From the NCBI RefSeq assembly GCF_004006665.1, contig NZ_QOCL01000012.1, forward strand, positions 62,001 through 126,000: a stretch of 64,000 nt of DNA, written 5' to 3'. Under the pieces are notes generated by a model that saw nothing but the letters and a program-made list of their open reading frames with translations, did not search any database and had not been told where the DNA came from. This DNA is from Halobacteriovorax sp. HLS. Its GTDB lineage: Bacteria; Bdellovibrionota; Bacteriovoracia; Bacteriovoracales; Bacteriovoracaceae. This document shows, piece by piece, positions 36,177 through 45,203 of this stretch. Numbering within the stretch: position 1 is the first letter of the stretch; every line of letters begins with the position of its first letter. The translations under genes were made by a program, and so were the position numbers.

Positions 36177-37287
36177 AACGACCAAAACGATATTAGTTAT
36201 ATCTGATATACACCTCGGTGCTGGTGTTCTAGTAGATGGGAAAAGAAATTACTTAGAGGACTTTCATTTCGATAAAGAATTGGTTGATTTTTTAGATTAC
36301 TATTCGACAGGGGAGTATCAGCATAAAGAAGTTGAACTTATTATTAATGGTGACTTATTTGATCTCCTAGCAGTACCTTTCGTAAATTATTTTGATGATG
36401 AGTTTTGGAGTGAGGATGCTGCTTTAGCAAAGTTCGAAATGATTATCAAAGCTCATCCTGAAGTAATTGAGGCCATGGATAATTTTATTTCTCATAAGAG
36501 TAATAAGCTTGTTTATATTATTGGTAATCATGATGCCGAGTTTGTTTTCGAATCACTTAGAAAAAGGTTCTATTCTTTATTTTCTACAAAAAATGCTGAT
36601 AGAGTAAATATTGTTTTAAATAATACTGGAGAGTATATTCCAACTGAAGGTGTTGTATTAAAACACGGACATGAGTATGAGCTTGCTCATCACTTTCACC
36701 CTGAAAAATCTATTGCTCAAGATGAAGAAGGGAATAATTACTTCTTGCCTCCTTGGGGGTCTTACTATGTAACAAGAGTAATCAACAAATTTAAAGAAGA
36801 AAGAGACCATGTGAACGCTGTTCGTCCAATACGAAAGTTTCTAATTAATGGAATCATTTATGATACTTTCTTTACACTTCGTTTTATATTCGCAACGTGT
36901 TTTTACTTTATAATGGTTCGTTCAATTTACCTATTCAAACAAGAACAGAGTTTGAAGAAGATGTTAAAGCACTGTGCACATGAGTTAGAGTTATTTAAAG
37001 ATTATGAAACCTTAACTATGGACTTTTTCAAAGAAAGACCCGAGGTTCAGTGTTTAATTGTTGGCCATACTCACGATCCGAGTTTTCGTCCTTTCTCTGA
37101 TGGTAGAGTTTTTATTAACACGGGAACTTGGACAAGAATGTATAACTTAGACTTTGGAAAGAATGGATTTCGTGAGCAACTCTCTTTTGCTCAGATTGAT
37201 GTTCTTGATAAAGAAAAGAATATCTACGATATCAACTTGAATAATTGGAAAGGGAGATCGAATCTCCCTTTTGAAGAATTTTCTTAA
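36154..37287 (+). CDS. Calcineurin-like metallophosphoesterase with membrane segment
   Basis: All dimetal motifs are visible: SDIHLG (Asp18, His20), NGDLFD, GNHD, a GH at the GHEYELAHHF stretch and the final GHTHD. The family hydrolyses phosphomonoesters or diesters. LpxH-like (UDP-diacylglucosamine) enzymes and large uncharacterised branches share this plan. A hydrophobic stretch near 227-260 (TFFTLRFIFATCFYFIMV) is unusual inside such a domain and suggests membrane association. I use ATG 36154 with AGAGG just upstream; the TTG at 36139 lies in the middle of the previous gene. Length 377 aa. Confidence 0.82.
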   Translation: MRFLQKNKTTKTILVISDIHLGAGVLVDGKRNYLEDFHFDKELVDFLDYYSTGEYQHKEVELIINGDLFDLLAVPFVNYFDDEFWSEDAALAKFEMIIKAHPEVIEAMDNFISHKSNKLVYIIGNHDAEFVFESLRKRFYSLFSTKNADRVNIVLNNTGEYIPTEGVVLKHGHEYELAHHFHPEKSIAQDEEGNNYFLPPWGSYYVTRVINKFKEERDHVNAVRPIRKFLINGIIYDTFFTLRFIFATCFYFIMVRSIYLFKQEQSLKKMLKHCAHELELFKDYETLTMDFFKERPEVQCLIVGHTHDPSFRPFSDGRVFINTGTWTRMYNLDFGKNGFREQLSFAQIDVLDKEKNIYDINLNNWKGRSNLPFEEFS

Positions 37288-37793
37288 TCTGCTTCTGAAT
37301 AGCAGATTTCTATAAACATTTCTCCATGTGCCGACTTTATCGGAATTAGGATCACTGTTGTCCCGTTAGGGTACTTTATATTATGGCCGCTACCTTCGAT
37401 CATTGATGGAATCGCCATATTTGATGTGTATCCCATTCCCCCTAAGTCACGCTTAGCATTTCCCATAATCATATTACAGATCTCTCCACCGACATCTGAA
37501 ATCTCTTCATTAAACTCAGTGAAAGTGTCCATTAGCATAGCACTTGCAACTTTAAAATAAGTTTCGTACGGCCAAGAGATAACAAGCATGGCCTTGTAAG
37601 GCTTAGAGACATCACCCTTAGTCATTTCCCCACTAAGTCCTAGAACAGCAGAGACATCACCTTTGGAAACATTGTCTTTTTTTATTGTTGGTTTTTGAGG
37701 ATCTAACTTTGTAAATACCATCGTCTCAAAAACATTCTTCGCAGCTTCAATAAAGGGCTTTGAAAACTCTATAAAATTATTTTCTTTACTCAT
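37284..37793 (-). CDS. cheX: CheX-like chemotaxis phosphatase
   Basis: 169 residues. The CheC/CheX/FliY phosphatase motif is seen as EICNMIMGNAK (Glu104, Asn107, Gly111, Lys114). The alternating strands and final VILIPIKSAHGEMFIEICY strand pair fit CheX. It would dephosphorylate CheY-P. It is the last gene of a five-gene minus-strand operon that includes a CheY (38320), with 11 bases to its upstream neighbour. It is slightly longer than usual owing to an N-terminal helix. Confidence 0.82.
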   Translation of the reverse strand: MSKENNFIEFSKPFIEAAKNVFETMVFTKLDPQKPTIKKDNVSKGDVSAVLGLSGEMTKGDVSKPYKAMLVISWPYETYFKVASAMLMDTFTEFNEEISDVGGEICNMIMGNAKRDLGGMGYTSNMAIPSMIEGSGHNIKYPNGTTVILIPIKSAHGEMFIEICYSEAD

Positions 37794-37804
37794 TTTTTCT
37801 CCGA

Positions 37805-38308
37805 TTATAGCCCTAGGCTAGACATGAGATCATCTATTGAATTTTGCGACATATTTCCCTCTGGGTCTGCTGCGCAGGATGCTCTTTCGATGTCATTAAA
37901 TTTATCTTTTAACCAATTTAATCTGGTTACAAATGCTTTTGAGCTGACTTGTTTAATCGCAGAATCATTTCCATTCTTAATATGATCAATCATCTTTTTT
38001 AACAGTTCAAGCGCATCAAACATAATTGCTGCAACAACCTCAAGTAGAGCTTTGTCATCAGTTTGACTTGATTTGTATCCGATAACTTTTCCAAGCTCAC
38101 AAAATGTTGCAATATCATCAGCACCAATTGTCTTAGCCGAACCCATAACTCTATCAATTATCTGTCCAAATTCTTCTAACTTTGAAACATCACTTGGATT
38201 ATCTTCAAAGTCTTCAAGAATCTCTTCAAGCTGGTTGAAGAGCTCTGTTGATTCATCACAAAATTCTATAACAACTTCCTTCATTGAAGGGTCATTTAGT
38301 AAGCTCAT
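37805..38308 (-). CDS. Hpt-like protein lacking the phospho-histidine
   Basis: 167 residues. The N-terminus (FCDESTELFNQLEEILEDFEDNP) and helix layout match histidine phosphotransfer domains. At the place of the HxxKGSA motif it reads DRVMGSA (Asp52 where His belongs, Met55 for Lys). Phosphotransfer through His is therefore impossible, so it may act as a docking or inhibitory partner for the CheY or CheX made by the adjacent genes. A C-terminal tail (about 140-167) carries a DDLMSSLGL end resembling short docking peptides. Gaps to both neighbours are 11 bases. Confidence 0.72.
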   Translation of the reverse strand: MSLLNDPSMKEVVIEFCDESTELFNQLEEILEDFEDNPSDVSKLEEFGQIIDRVMGSAKTIGADDIATFCELGKVIGYKSSQTDDKALLEVVAAIMFDALELLKKMIDHIKNGNDSAIKQVSSKAFVTRLNWLKDKFNDIERASCAADPEGNMSQNSIDDLMSSLGL

Positions 38309-38319
38309 AAGAAGTTTTC

Positions 38320-38715
38320 CTAATTAAATATTTTCTCAATCTTATCTTTGAGAACTGCAGCAGAAAAGGGCTTCACAATAAAGTTACTCACTCCGGCCTT
38401 TACTGCGATAACAACATTTCCTTGTTCAGCTTCAGCAGTAATCATTAGAAAAGGAAGTTTTTTTAATTCTTCCGTATCACGAACATGCTTAAGAAGATCA
38501 AGACCACTCATCTGTGGCATGTTCCAATCTGAAACTATGAACTCGTAAGGAGCATCTGTCCCAAGAGCGTCTTGAATCATTGGCCATGCTGTCGCACCAT
38601 CATCAGCTTCTGAAATATTTGTAAACCCAATTTGAGTTAACATGTTTTTAATAATTTTTCTCATCGTTGCCATGTCATCAATAACAAGAATTTTCATGTT
38701 GGCCTTAATACCCAT
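38320..38715 (-). CDS. cheY: CheY-type single-domain response regulator
   Basis: 131 residues, a bare receiver. Acidic pair IDD (13-14), phospho-acceptor Asp63 in SDWNMP, TAEAE with the switch Thr, and FIVKPF lysine. The NMP...A..KAG pattern is that of motor-binding CheY. GGAGA lies five bases before the ATG. It is encoded between a degenerate HD-GYP protein and an Hpt-like protein, with a CheX phosphatase at the operon end. Confidence 0.93.
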   Translation of the reverse strand: MGIKANMKILVIDDMATMRKIIKNMLTQIGFTNISEADDGATAWPMIQDALGTDAPYEFIVSDWNMPQMSGLDLLKHVRDTEELKKLPFLMITAEAEQGNVVIAVKAGVSNFIVKPFSAAVLKDKIEKIFN

Positions 38716-38724
38716 TTCTATCTC

Positions 38725-39759
38725 CTAAGCAGCATCATCTACTGTATCTGTACTTAATAAATTAATTAAACTTTCATATATTTTATCGCCAAACTCGAAC
38801 TCAAGTCCAGGTGTAAAAGATTTGTTCTTCAAGTTTCTTATAACTGTAATCATATCAGTTTTTGTTCCAGTTACGTAGCCAAAAGTGTACTCAAATATAT
38901 GAGTAACTGCACCAAGTATTAAAGAGAGTTGATCAATATGTTCACCTTTTTTAAACATCGGATATCCTGAGCCATCATCTCTTTCATGATGTTGAAAGAT
39001 TATATCCATACATCTTTGGCTTAAATCAACACCGGACTTTTTTAATAAGTGATGAGATAGGCTAGGGTGCTTTCTATATTGTTTTTTCTCACTTTCGCTA
39101 AACTCTAAGTGTGGAGTATGCGTAAGCTTGGTATCTAGTTGCGTGTGCCCTAAGTGGCAAAAGAATGCAGCACAAATTATATCAGATAAGGCCTCTTCGT
39201 CTTTCATATCGCAATTCTTTGCCATATAATATGATATTGCTACAATTCTGTTAATAAAGTTATCCTCATTTAAAAGTTTTTCACTCAAATAACTAGCGAG
39301 GCTAACAGTATGTGATTTTCTTACACTGAAAGTCATCGTTTCATTCTTAACTCTTGTAATCAGTTCTAGAAAGTTATCTTCTGCAAGTGAAGATCTTAAG
39401 TCTTCCTTTAATTTAACTTCACCTTTAGTGGCATTTTCCATTTCTAGATTTGCCATATTGAGATCACGTGACTTTTCAAGTTCATGTGTTTCAATATTTA
39501 GTGAAGGAATATCTTGTTCTTCTAGTTCACTACTTGTCAAAAACGTTTTCTTTTGTTTCATATCGACAGCTAGCTCGCCACCTTTATTTAAAATAAACTC
39601 AAGAAAATCACTCTTATCTTTTGTAAGGGGACTATTGGCAAAAAGAAATGGAGTGTAGCTACCATTAGACGGATTGTAGACAAATAAGTGATATGGAAAA
39701 ATCTTAACGTCTTTAAGCATGTCTTTTTCTATATGAAATAATTCTTCTGGTATCTTCAT
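38725..39759 (-). CDS. HD-GYP-like protein with altered metal site
   Basis: 344 residues. About 130-320 is an HD-GYP-type domain with HP.LSHHLLKK (231-240), FQHHERDDGSGYP (255-267) and a C-terminal helix set. Two positions normally involved in metal binding are changed: the HD pair reads HL (202-203, CHLGHTQL instead of LHDIGK) and the late AD..DA reads VTHIFE. Cyclic-di-GMP hydrolysis is therefore doubtful; a binding or adaptor role is more likely. The N-terminal 120 residues are variable. Its start overlaps the stop of the 906-residue protein by one base. Confidence 0.8.
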   Translation of the reverse strand: MKIPEELFHIEKDMLKDVKIFPYHLFVYNPSNGSYTPFLFANSPLTKDKSDFLEFILNKGGELAVDMKQKKTFLTSSELEEQDIPSLNIETHELEKSRDLNMANLEMENATKGEVKLKEDLRSSLAEDNFLELITRVKNETMTFSVRKSHTVSLASYLSEKLLNEDNFINRIVAISYYMAKNCDMKDEEALSDIICAAFFCHLGHTQLDTKLTHTPHLEFSESEKKQYRKHPSLSHHLLKKSGVDLSQRCMDIIFQHHERDDGSGYPMFKKGEHIDQLSLILGAVTHIFEYTFGYVTGTKTDMITVIRNLKNKSFTPGLEFEFGDKIYESLINLLSTDTVDDAA

Positions 39760-42479
39760 TATGCCGCCTTCTTTTTAAACAATCTACCAAAGAAGCCTTT
39801 AATCTTTCCAACTGCACCAACTTCTTTCGCTTTGCTGGAATAAGAGCCTTCATTACCTGCTTCGTGAAATCTATTGAGAAAGAAACCACGTTGAGTCTCT
39901 AAGTAGACTTCTAATGTCTTTTGCATGTCTTCTTGGAATCCATTCTTAAACCATGAAATAGCAAAACCCATACAGCTTGCTCCTTCAAAGTATGGATAAA
40001 TAAAATAAATCTCTTTGGCCTGGAAAGTTAAATCACTCCAAGTAGGGACAAGTGTTTGTGTCCAGTTTTGAAATTCTTTACTCTCGAGCTCACTCCACTG
40101 CTTAGATACATCTTCTATTTGCGTAGGTGGGAGAAGATCGATTGAGTTGGACTCAAGTAAGAATTTACCTTTGCTCTTATCAAATATATATAATGAGTTA
40201 TGACCGTTAAACTTCTTAATAACTTGGTTATTTATAAGATTGAATATATCTTCAGGTTTCACTTTCTTGTCGTAGTACATACTTAGTACATTGACAGCGA
40301 CTTCTAAACCAACTGAATTCGGCTCAAATATTGGTCTAACTTTATTCTTTTCTTGAGAGTCTTCTCCTTCAAATTCACCTTCTTCAGAATTTTCATCATC
40401 ACGATAGTAGGTAGGGGTCTTTTTGCCATCGGCCTTAGCTCCTCCATAATACTTAGGACCTGTTCTCTTATTAACATTTCCTTCTCGATCAATTGTTATA
40501 CCACCAAATTCTTCATGTAGTTTGCTATAGTCAATCGTCTGCTCTCCAAGATCTTTCTTTTGTGCAAAAGAGATTTCAGATTCATTTCTTTTCTTATTTT
40601 CTTCTTCGTTTTCTTCACGCTTATTCTTATCGAAGTCCCAGTCATCGTCTACGTGGGATACACTTTTCTTATTACTATAGTGTCCTTGAATCTTATCAGT
40701 CTTACTCTTGGCAGACATGGCCTTCTTTTCTTCTTCAAGTTGTAATTCTTTTTGTGATTTCTTTCTACCGAATTCACCACCTTCAAGGTCTTCTTTATCA
40801 AAGTTCTTTTTGTCTTTTTCTAGGTCTAGCGCCTTTTCTTTCTTTCTTCTTTCTCGTTCGTCATCATCTTCATAGTCTTCGTCTTCTTCATCTGAGTTCT
40901 TTTTCCCTTCTTGATCAAGATTTAGCTTATTTGATGCATGACCTTTAGAGGCACCATCTTCGTCATCTTCTATGTAGCCCTCTCTATCTCGGGCTTCTTT
41001 TTCTAGGTCTAATTTTGCCTTATTCAAATAGTCTTTATCTTGACCTTCCTCGTCCCCATCTTCTTGTTCGCTTTCGCTATCATTACTGTCTGTATCTAAG
41101 TTTAACTCATTTTCAAGATTTAAATCTTTGTTCTCATCTTCGTCTTCTTGTTCAACTTCTTCCTTTTTGATTGCACCTCTATAGAAACCATCAATCTCAT
41201 CGGCCTTATTCTTATCTCGTGCATCTTTATTTTCTTCGTCTTCTAATTCTTCTTTCTTTGTTTTATCGTTTGGAGTGAAATCACTCTCTTCAACGTCTAA
41301 CTTTACATCTTTACTGCCGTCGTCGTAGTCTTCTTCTTCAGCTTCTTGAGTAGCACTTTTTTCTTCTTCAGCTGTAAGTTCTAGTTTAGATTTTTTCTTT
41401 TTATCTGAGTCAAAATCCTCTTCAAAAGAATCTTTTTGATAATCTTCTTTTTCTTTTTCAAGTAAGAGCTTTGAGGAATTACTGTGCTCTTCATCTTCAT
41501 CTTCATCTTCTTCTTGTTTCGAAACCTTTCCTTTATAGTAGGCGCTTTGTTTCATTTCATCCATAAGACGTTCTTGTCGCATTTCTTCTTCAAGAAATTC
41601 TTCTTCTTTTCTTTGTTTTGCGAAAGGGTCTTCAGCTTCTTCTGTCTCGAAGTCTACTTTGTCGTTATTTTGAGCGTAAATATCCTCAGCGTCTTCAAGG
41701 ACATTGTCTTTTTTCTTTTTTTTCTCTTCCTCTTCTTCTATCTCTTCTTCGCGTTTTTTTGTTGAACCTCTATAAAAGCCATCAATTTCATCAGCAGCAT
41801 TTTTTTTCTTCTTACCGCCTTCTTCTTCATCTTCTTCTAATTCTTCTTTCGATTTTAGCTTCCCGCCCCAGTGTGTACCAATATCTTCTTCTTTATAGTT
41901 GCTTTTCTTCTTTTCTCTTTCAATCTCTTCGACTTCGAATGATTTCTTTTTCTTTTTTTGAAGATAGCTAAATCCGTCTTCTTCCTCATCATCGTTAGAT
42001 TCTTTTTTAAGCTTTGAAGAGTTCATTTCTTTTGACTCATCATTATTTGAATCAAGAGACTTCACACCATCTTCTTCATCGTCTTCTTCTCCATCAACGA
42101 CAATAGACTTAAGTTGTAACTTTACTTTATATAGTAGTGTTTTAGGAGCAACAGGCTCTTCAATAAATTCAGTCAATCCAATCTTAGAGAACTTATCGAG
42201 AGTTTTTCTTGGAATTTTTTTCTGATTAAGTAGTAGTACTTTTGAATTAAGTTTAGCATTGACTTTACGAAGCTGTTTAAGGGCCATAGCACATTTCTTC
42301 GGATTCCCGTATATAGTAAGGGACTGTCCAATAGTTGGAACTAACTGAGCGACTTCTGTCAGTTGATCAACTTCGTAAATTTCAATTTTCTCATCTTCGG
42401 CAATTTCAGCAATTGACTCTTTTAGCTTAGTCATCGTTTCTGAAAGAGGGTAGACGAAAATTAATGGCTTTGAACTCAT
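39759..42479 (-). CDS. Pseudo-receiver protein with long acidic repeat linker
   Basis: 906 residues. Residues 1-122 fold-match a receiver without a phospho-Asp (strands IFVYPLSE, LTIYGNP, KVLLLNQ, TEFIEEPV). About 125-730 is a very charged, disordered linker rich in Glu, Lys and Asp. It holds two kinds of short repeat: DEIDGFYRG-type (also DKIQGHYSN, AYYKGK, KYYGGA) and KLxLExE-type (eight or so copies). Residues about 765-890 form a folded C-terminal domain of GAF-like appearance with Trp-rich motifs. First gene of the chemotaxis-like operon, divergent from flagellin. The likely role is a scaffold that gathers the downstream CheY/CheX group. Confidence 0.75.
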   Translation of the reverse strand: MSSKPLIFVYPLSETMTKLKESIAEIAEDEKIEIYEVDQLTEVAQLVPTIGQSLTIYGNPKKCAMALKQLRKVNAKLNSKVLLLNQKKIPRKTLDKFSKIGLTEFIEEPVAPKTLLYKVKLQLKSIVVDGEEDDEEDGVKSLDSNNDESKEMNSSKLKKESNDDEEEDGFSYLQKKKKKSFEVEEIEREKKKSNYKEEDIGTHWGGKLKSKEELEEDEEEGGKKKKNAADEIDGFYRGSTKKREEEIEEEEEKKKKKDNVLEDAEDIYAQNNDKVDFETEEAEDPFAKQRKEEEFLEEEMRQERLMDEMKQSAYYKGKVSKQEEDEDEDEEHSNSSKLLLEKEKEDYQKDSFEEDFDSDKKKKSKLELTAEEEKSATQEAEEEDYDDGSKDVKLDVEESDFTPNDKTKKEELEDEENKDARDKNKADEIDGFYRGAIKKEEVEQEDEDENKDLNLENELNLDTDSNDSESEQEDGDEEGQDKDYLNKAKLDLEKEARDREGYIEDDEDGASKGHASNKLNLDQEGKKNSDEEDEDYEDDDERERRKKEKALDLEKDKKNFDKEDLEGGEFGRKKSQKELQLEEEKKAMSAKSKTDKIQGHYSNKKSVSHVDDDWDFDKNKREENEEENKKRNESEISFAQKKDLGEQTIDYSKLHEEFGGITIDREGNVNKRTGPKYYGGAKADGKKTPTYYRDDENSEEGEFEGEDSQEKNKVRPIFEPNSVGLEVAVNVLSMYYDKKVKPEDIFNLINNQVIKKFNGHNSLYIFDKSKGKFLLESNSIDLLPPTQIEDVSKQWSELESKEFQNWTQTLVPTWSDLTFQAKEIYFIYPYFEGASCMGFAISWFKNGFQEDMQKTLEVYLETQRGFFLNRFHEAGNEGSYSSKAKEVGAVGKIKGFFGRLFKKKAA

Positions 42480-42658
42480 GCCTTAATTATCGTCTACTTA
42501 GAGTAGAAATTTAGCTTTTCCGTCTTTATATAGTGAAAAAAAAACTTAATTGTTGAGTAAAATAGTTTTTTAATGTTCTAAAAAAAAGAAAAATAATTTT
42601 AACTTTTTACTTAAGTAATTCTTATGAGCTCCGAAATAGGTATTGAAACAAGGGTCAT

Positions 42659-42687
42659 TTGACAGTTTCAAACATTAACACAATCAT
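42659..42687 (+). promoter_or_regulatory. Possible flagellin promoter
   Basis: A perfect TTGACA (42659-42664), 17 bases, AATCAT (42682-42687). The leader would be about 65 bases, with a small hairpin GACTT / AAGTC and GGAGG before the ATG. I see no good sigma-28 or sigma-54 site. The rest of the 280-base gap (42480-42759) is AT-rich and has no gene. Confidence 0.4.
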
Positions 42688-42759
42688 AGCAGTATGCTTA
42701 TTGGTCCTCAAGGTTAGAGATCAAGACTTAAGAAAAGTCGTTACTACACGGAGGCAACC

Positions 42760-43593
42760 ATGGGTTTGCGTATTGCGACTAACACAACTTCTCTAGCGGC
42801 TCAAAGAACTTTAGGCGCTAACAACACAGAACAAGCTAACACTTTAAACAAGCTATCTTCAGGAACAAGAATTACTCGTTCTGCAGATGACGCTGCTGGT
42901 TTAGCGATTTCAGAAAAATTAAGAGCACAGATCAGATCAACTAATCAGGCAGAAAGAAATGCTAATGATGGTGTATCAATGATTCAAACTGCAGAAGGTG
43001 GTTTATCAGAAATTGGTAATATCCTAGTTAGAATGAGAGAGCTATCAGTTCAATCAGCTTCTGATACTGTAGGTGATACTGAGAGAAAGTTTACTGATCT
43101 TGAATATCAAAACTTGAAGCAAGAAATTGAAAGAATTTCTCAAGTTACTGAGTTCAACGGTAAGAAACTTCTTAACGGTGCTGGTGAAAAGTATGATTTC
43201 CAAATCGGTATTAATAACGATGAATTCCAAGATAGAATTTCATTTGATACACAATTATTAAACTCTTCAGTATCTAACCTTGCGGTTGATTCTCTAAGTG
43301 TAACTTCTAAAGAAGATGCGCAAGTAGGGCTAGAGTCACTTGATAATGCTATTCAAATGGTATCTGGACAAAGAGCAGAGCTAGGTGCGAAGCAGAATAG
43401 ATTAACTTCAACTGTTAACAACCTACAGATTACTTCTGAGAACTTAAGTTCTGCAAACTCTCGAATTAGAGACACTGACTTTGCTGCTGAAACAGCTAAG
43501 AATACTAAGCTTAATATTCTTACAAATGCTGGTACTTCAGTACTTGCTCAGTCTAACTCTCAAGGTCAAGCAGCACTAAAGCTAATTGGTTAA
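42760..43593 (+). CDS. fliC: Flagellin
   Basis: The structural subunit of the flagellar filament. Canonical N-terminal D0/D1 (LRIATNTTSLAAQRTLG...LSSGTRITRSADDAAGLAIS) and C-terminal D1/D0 (SSANSRIRDTDFAAETA...ILTNAGTSVLAQSN) are joined by a very short centre, so the variable D2/D3 domains are absent (277 aa). It ends in LIG. Strong GGAGG precedes the ATG, and a GC-rich hairpin follows. No other flagellar gene is in the window. The minus-strand chemotaxis-like operon starts back-to-back with it, which fits a joint motility role. Confidence 0.96.
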   Translation: MGLRIATNTTSLAAQRTLGANNTEQANTLNKLSSGTRITRSADDAAGLAISEKLRAQIRSTNQAERNANDGVSMIQTAEGGLSEIGNILVRMRELSVQSASDTVGDTERKFTDLEYQNLKQEIERISQVTEFNGKKLLNGAGEKYDFQIGINNDEFQDRISFDTQLLNSSVSNLAVDSLSVTSKEDAQVGLESLDNAIQMVSGQRAELGAKQNRLTSTVNNLQITSENLSSANSRIRDTDFAAETAKNTKLNILTNAGTSVLAQSNSQGQAALKLIG

Positions 43594-43619
43594 TTTTAGA
43601 CAATTATTATTTAATGAAG

Positions 43620-43646
43620 GGCCTCGCAATTGCGGGGCCTCTTTAT
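43620..43646 (+). terminator. Intrinsic terminator of the flagellin gene
   Basis: GGCCTCGC / GCGGGGCC (43620-43627, 43632-43639) with an AATT loop, followed by TCTTTATT. The stem is strong and the T tract moderate. Confidence 0.75.
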
Positions 43647-43699
43647 TGATTACAGCCGTTTATCCCACCTAGTTGAAGACAGACTAAATATATTTTTGA

Positions 43700-43728
43700 T
43701 AGACTTACCAACGCTTGAAATGTATATT
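43700..43728 (+). promoter_or_regulatory. Promoter ending eight bases before a histidine kinase ATG
   Basis: TAGACT (43700-43705), 17 bases, TATATT (43723-43728). The start of transcription would be about 43735, leaving at most two or three leader bases before the ATG at 43737. No ribosome binding site is seen. Confidence 0.45.
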
Positions 43729-43736
43729 CCACTTAG

Positions 43737-45203
43737 ATGAATATGAGTAAAGTAACCCAAATTAAGAGATTCGTTTCCCTTAGAAAAAAGCTGATGGTTG
43801 CTATTCTTTTTGCATCTTCTTTAATCACTTCTGTGACTACTGCATTTCACTATTATTTAGAATATAAAGAAGATATTAATTATCTTAATAAGTCTCTCGA
43901 TCAAATAGGGGCTTCTAATTCATCCTCCTTATCCAGATCTCTTTGGAATCTAGATGATTTACAGATTCAGGTACAAATAGATTCAATTTTAAAGATTCGA
44001 GATATTATAGCTGTTAGTATTTACGATGATGAAGGAAAGATTTTTTATCGTAATGAAAAAGAAGAATTTTCTCACATTGATAAATTTTCATCTAGTTATA
44101 AATTATTTCTTGATCAAAAAGCTGACGGTCTTCCAATTGGTCGTCTTGAAGTTTGGGCCACTGAGGACCACATTAAAGAGAACCTTATTTCAAGCTTAAT
44201 TGTTTTCTTTTTATCACAGTTTATTAAGACATTATTGGTTAGTTTTACAATGCTCTTCTTGTTTAGAATATTGGTAACTAAACACTTAGACCGAATTGTT
44301 GGCTTTCTTAAAACAGTAGATCTTAATTCACTTGATATTGACCGACTAAAGTTTGAGCGCTCTCACAAAACTGCTGATGAGCTTGACTATGTAAATGACT
44401 CGATAAATCTTATGCTTAAAAAAGTTGAAAAGGCCAATCTTGAGACGAATGATAAGCTTAGAAGGCAGGAAAAAGAACTGCAGATGCAAAAGGCCGCTTC
44501 TATAAACTCTGCACGACTTGCTAGTCTCGGTGAGATGGCCGCTAATATTGCTCATGAAATTAATAATCCACTTACTATTCTTGCGTTTAGTGGAAAGAAA
44601 ATTAAGAATCTCTCTGAGGCAAATACCATAGACAAAGATAGGTTAATTCACTTTTCTAATATGATCAATAAGACTATTGATAGAATGTGTAAGACAATTG
44701 ACTCTCTAAAGAGGTTGTCACGAGATGCTGAACATGATGAATATGACTATGTAAATGTTTACGATATGGTCGAGAGGGTTCTTGATTTATGTAAGATTTC
44801 ACTTCATCAAAAAGGCGTTAAAATCAGTACAGACTTCAATGGATTGCCTGAAGACTTTAATATTCATTGTAAAGAAGTTCAGGTCACACAAGTTATAGTT
44901 AATCTGATAAATAACTCTGTCGATGCAGTGAAGGGAATTACAGATAACCCTTGGATTAAAATTGATGTAAATGTTAATGTAGACTTTGTTATCTTTTCTG
45001 TTATTGATTGTGGAAGTGGAATTCCTTATGAAATTCAATCTAAAATATTTGAACCATTCTTTACAACTAAAGATATAGGTGAGGGAACTGGGCTAGGTTT
45101 AAGTATCTCTGCTAAATCTGCTCAGGAACATAAAGGTAATTTGTGGATTGATAACACAATGAAAAACACAACGATAAGACTTGAATTGCCTCTAAAATCT
45201 TAG
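43737..45203 (+). CDS. Membrane sensor histidine kinase
   Basis: 488 residues. Membrane segments at about 20-38 and 150-180 enclose a ~110-residue periplasmic sensor domain of PAS/Cache-like size. A HAMP-like linker and coiled coil (about 185-255) lead to the HisKA box ANIAHEINNPL (His273), then NNSVDAV, DCGSGIP and GTGLGLSI ATPase boxes. No receiver is attached, and no response regulator is adjacent, so it is an orphan in this window. Its end overlaps the convergent DUF523 gene by four bases. Confidence 0.9.
   Translation: MNMSKVTQIKRFVSLRKKLMVAILFASSLITSVTTAFHYYLEYKEDINYLNKSLDQIGASNSSSLSRSLWNLDDLQIQVQIDSILKIRDIIAVSIYDDEGKIFYRNEKEEFSHIDKFSSSYKLFLDQKADGLPIGRLEVWATEDHIKENLISSLIVFFLSQFIKTLLVSFTMLFLFRILVTKHLDRIVGFLKTVDLNSLDIDRLKFERSHKTADELDYVNDSINLMLKKVEKANLETNDKLRRQEKELQMQKAASINSARLASLGEMAANIAHEINNPLTILAFSGKKIKNLSEANTIDKDRLIHFSNMINKTIDRMCKTIDSLKRLSRDAEHDEYDYVNVYDMVERVLDLCKISLHQKGVKISTDFNGLPEDFNIHCKEVQVTQVIVNLINNSVDAVKGITDNPWIKIDVNVNVDFVIFSVIDCGSGIPYEIQSKIFEPFFTTKDIGEGTGLGLSISAKSAQEHKGNLWIDNTMKNTTIRLELPLKS

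Noticed and set aside
40493-41971. Long plus-strand frames rich in Phe, Leu and Ser opposite the acidic 906-residue protein
   Set aside because: They are mirror images of GAA/GAT/AAG-rich codons of the real gene and have no start sites or domain motifs.
42640-42720. Sigma-28 or sigma-54 promoter for flagellin
   Set aside because: No TAAA...GCCGATAA or TGGCAC...TTGC pattern was found. TTGACA with a moderate -10 fits better.
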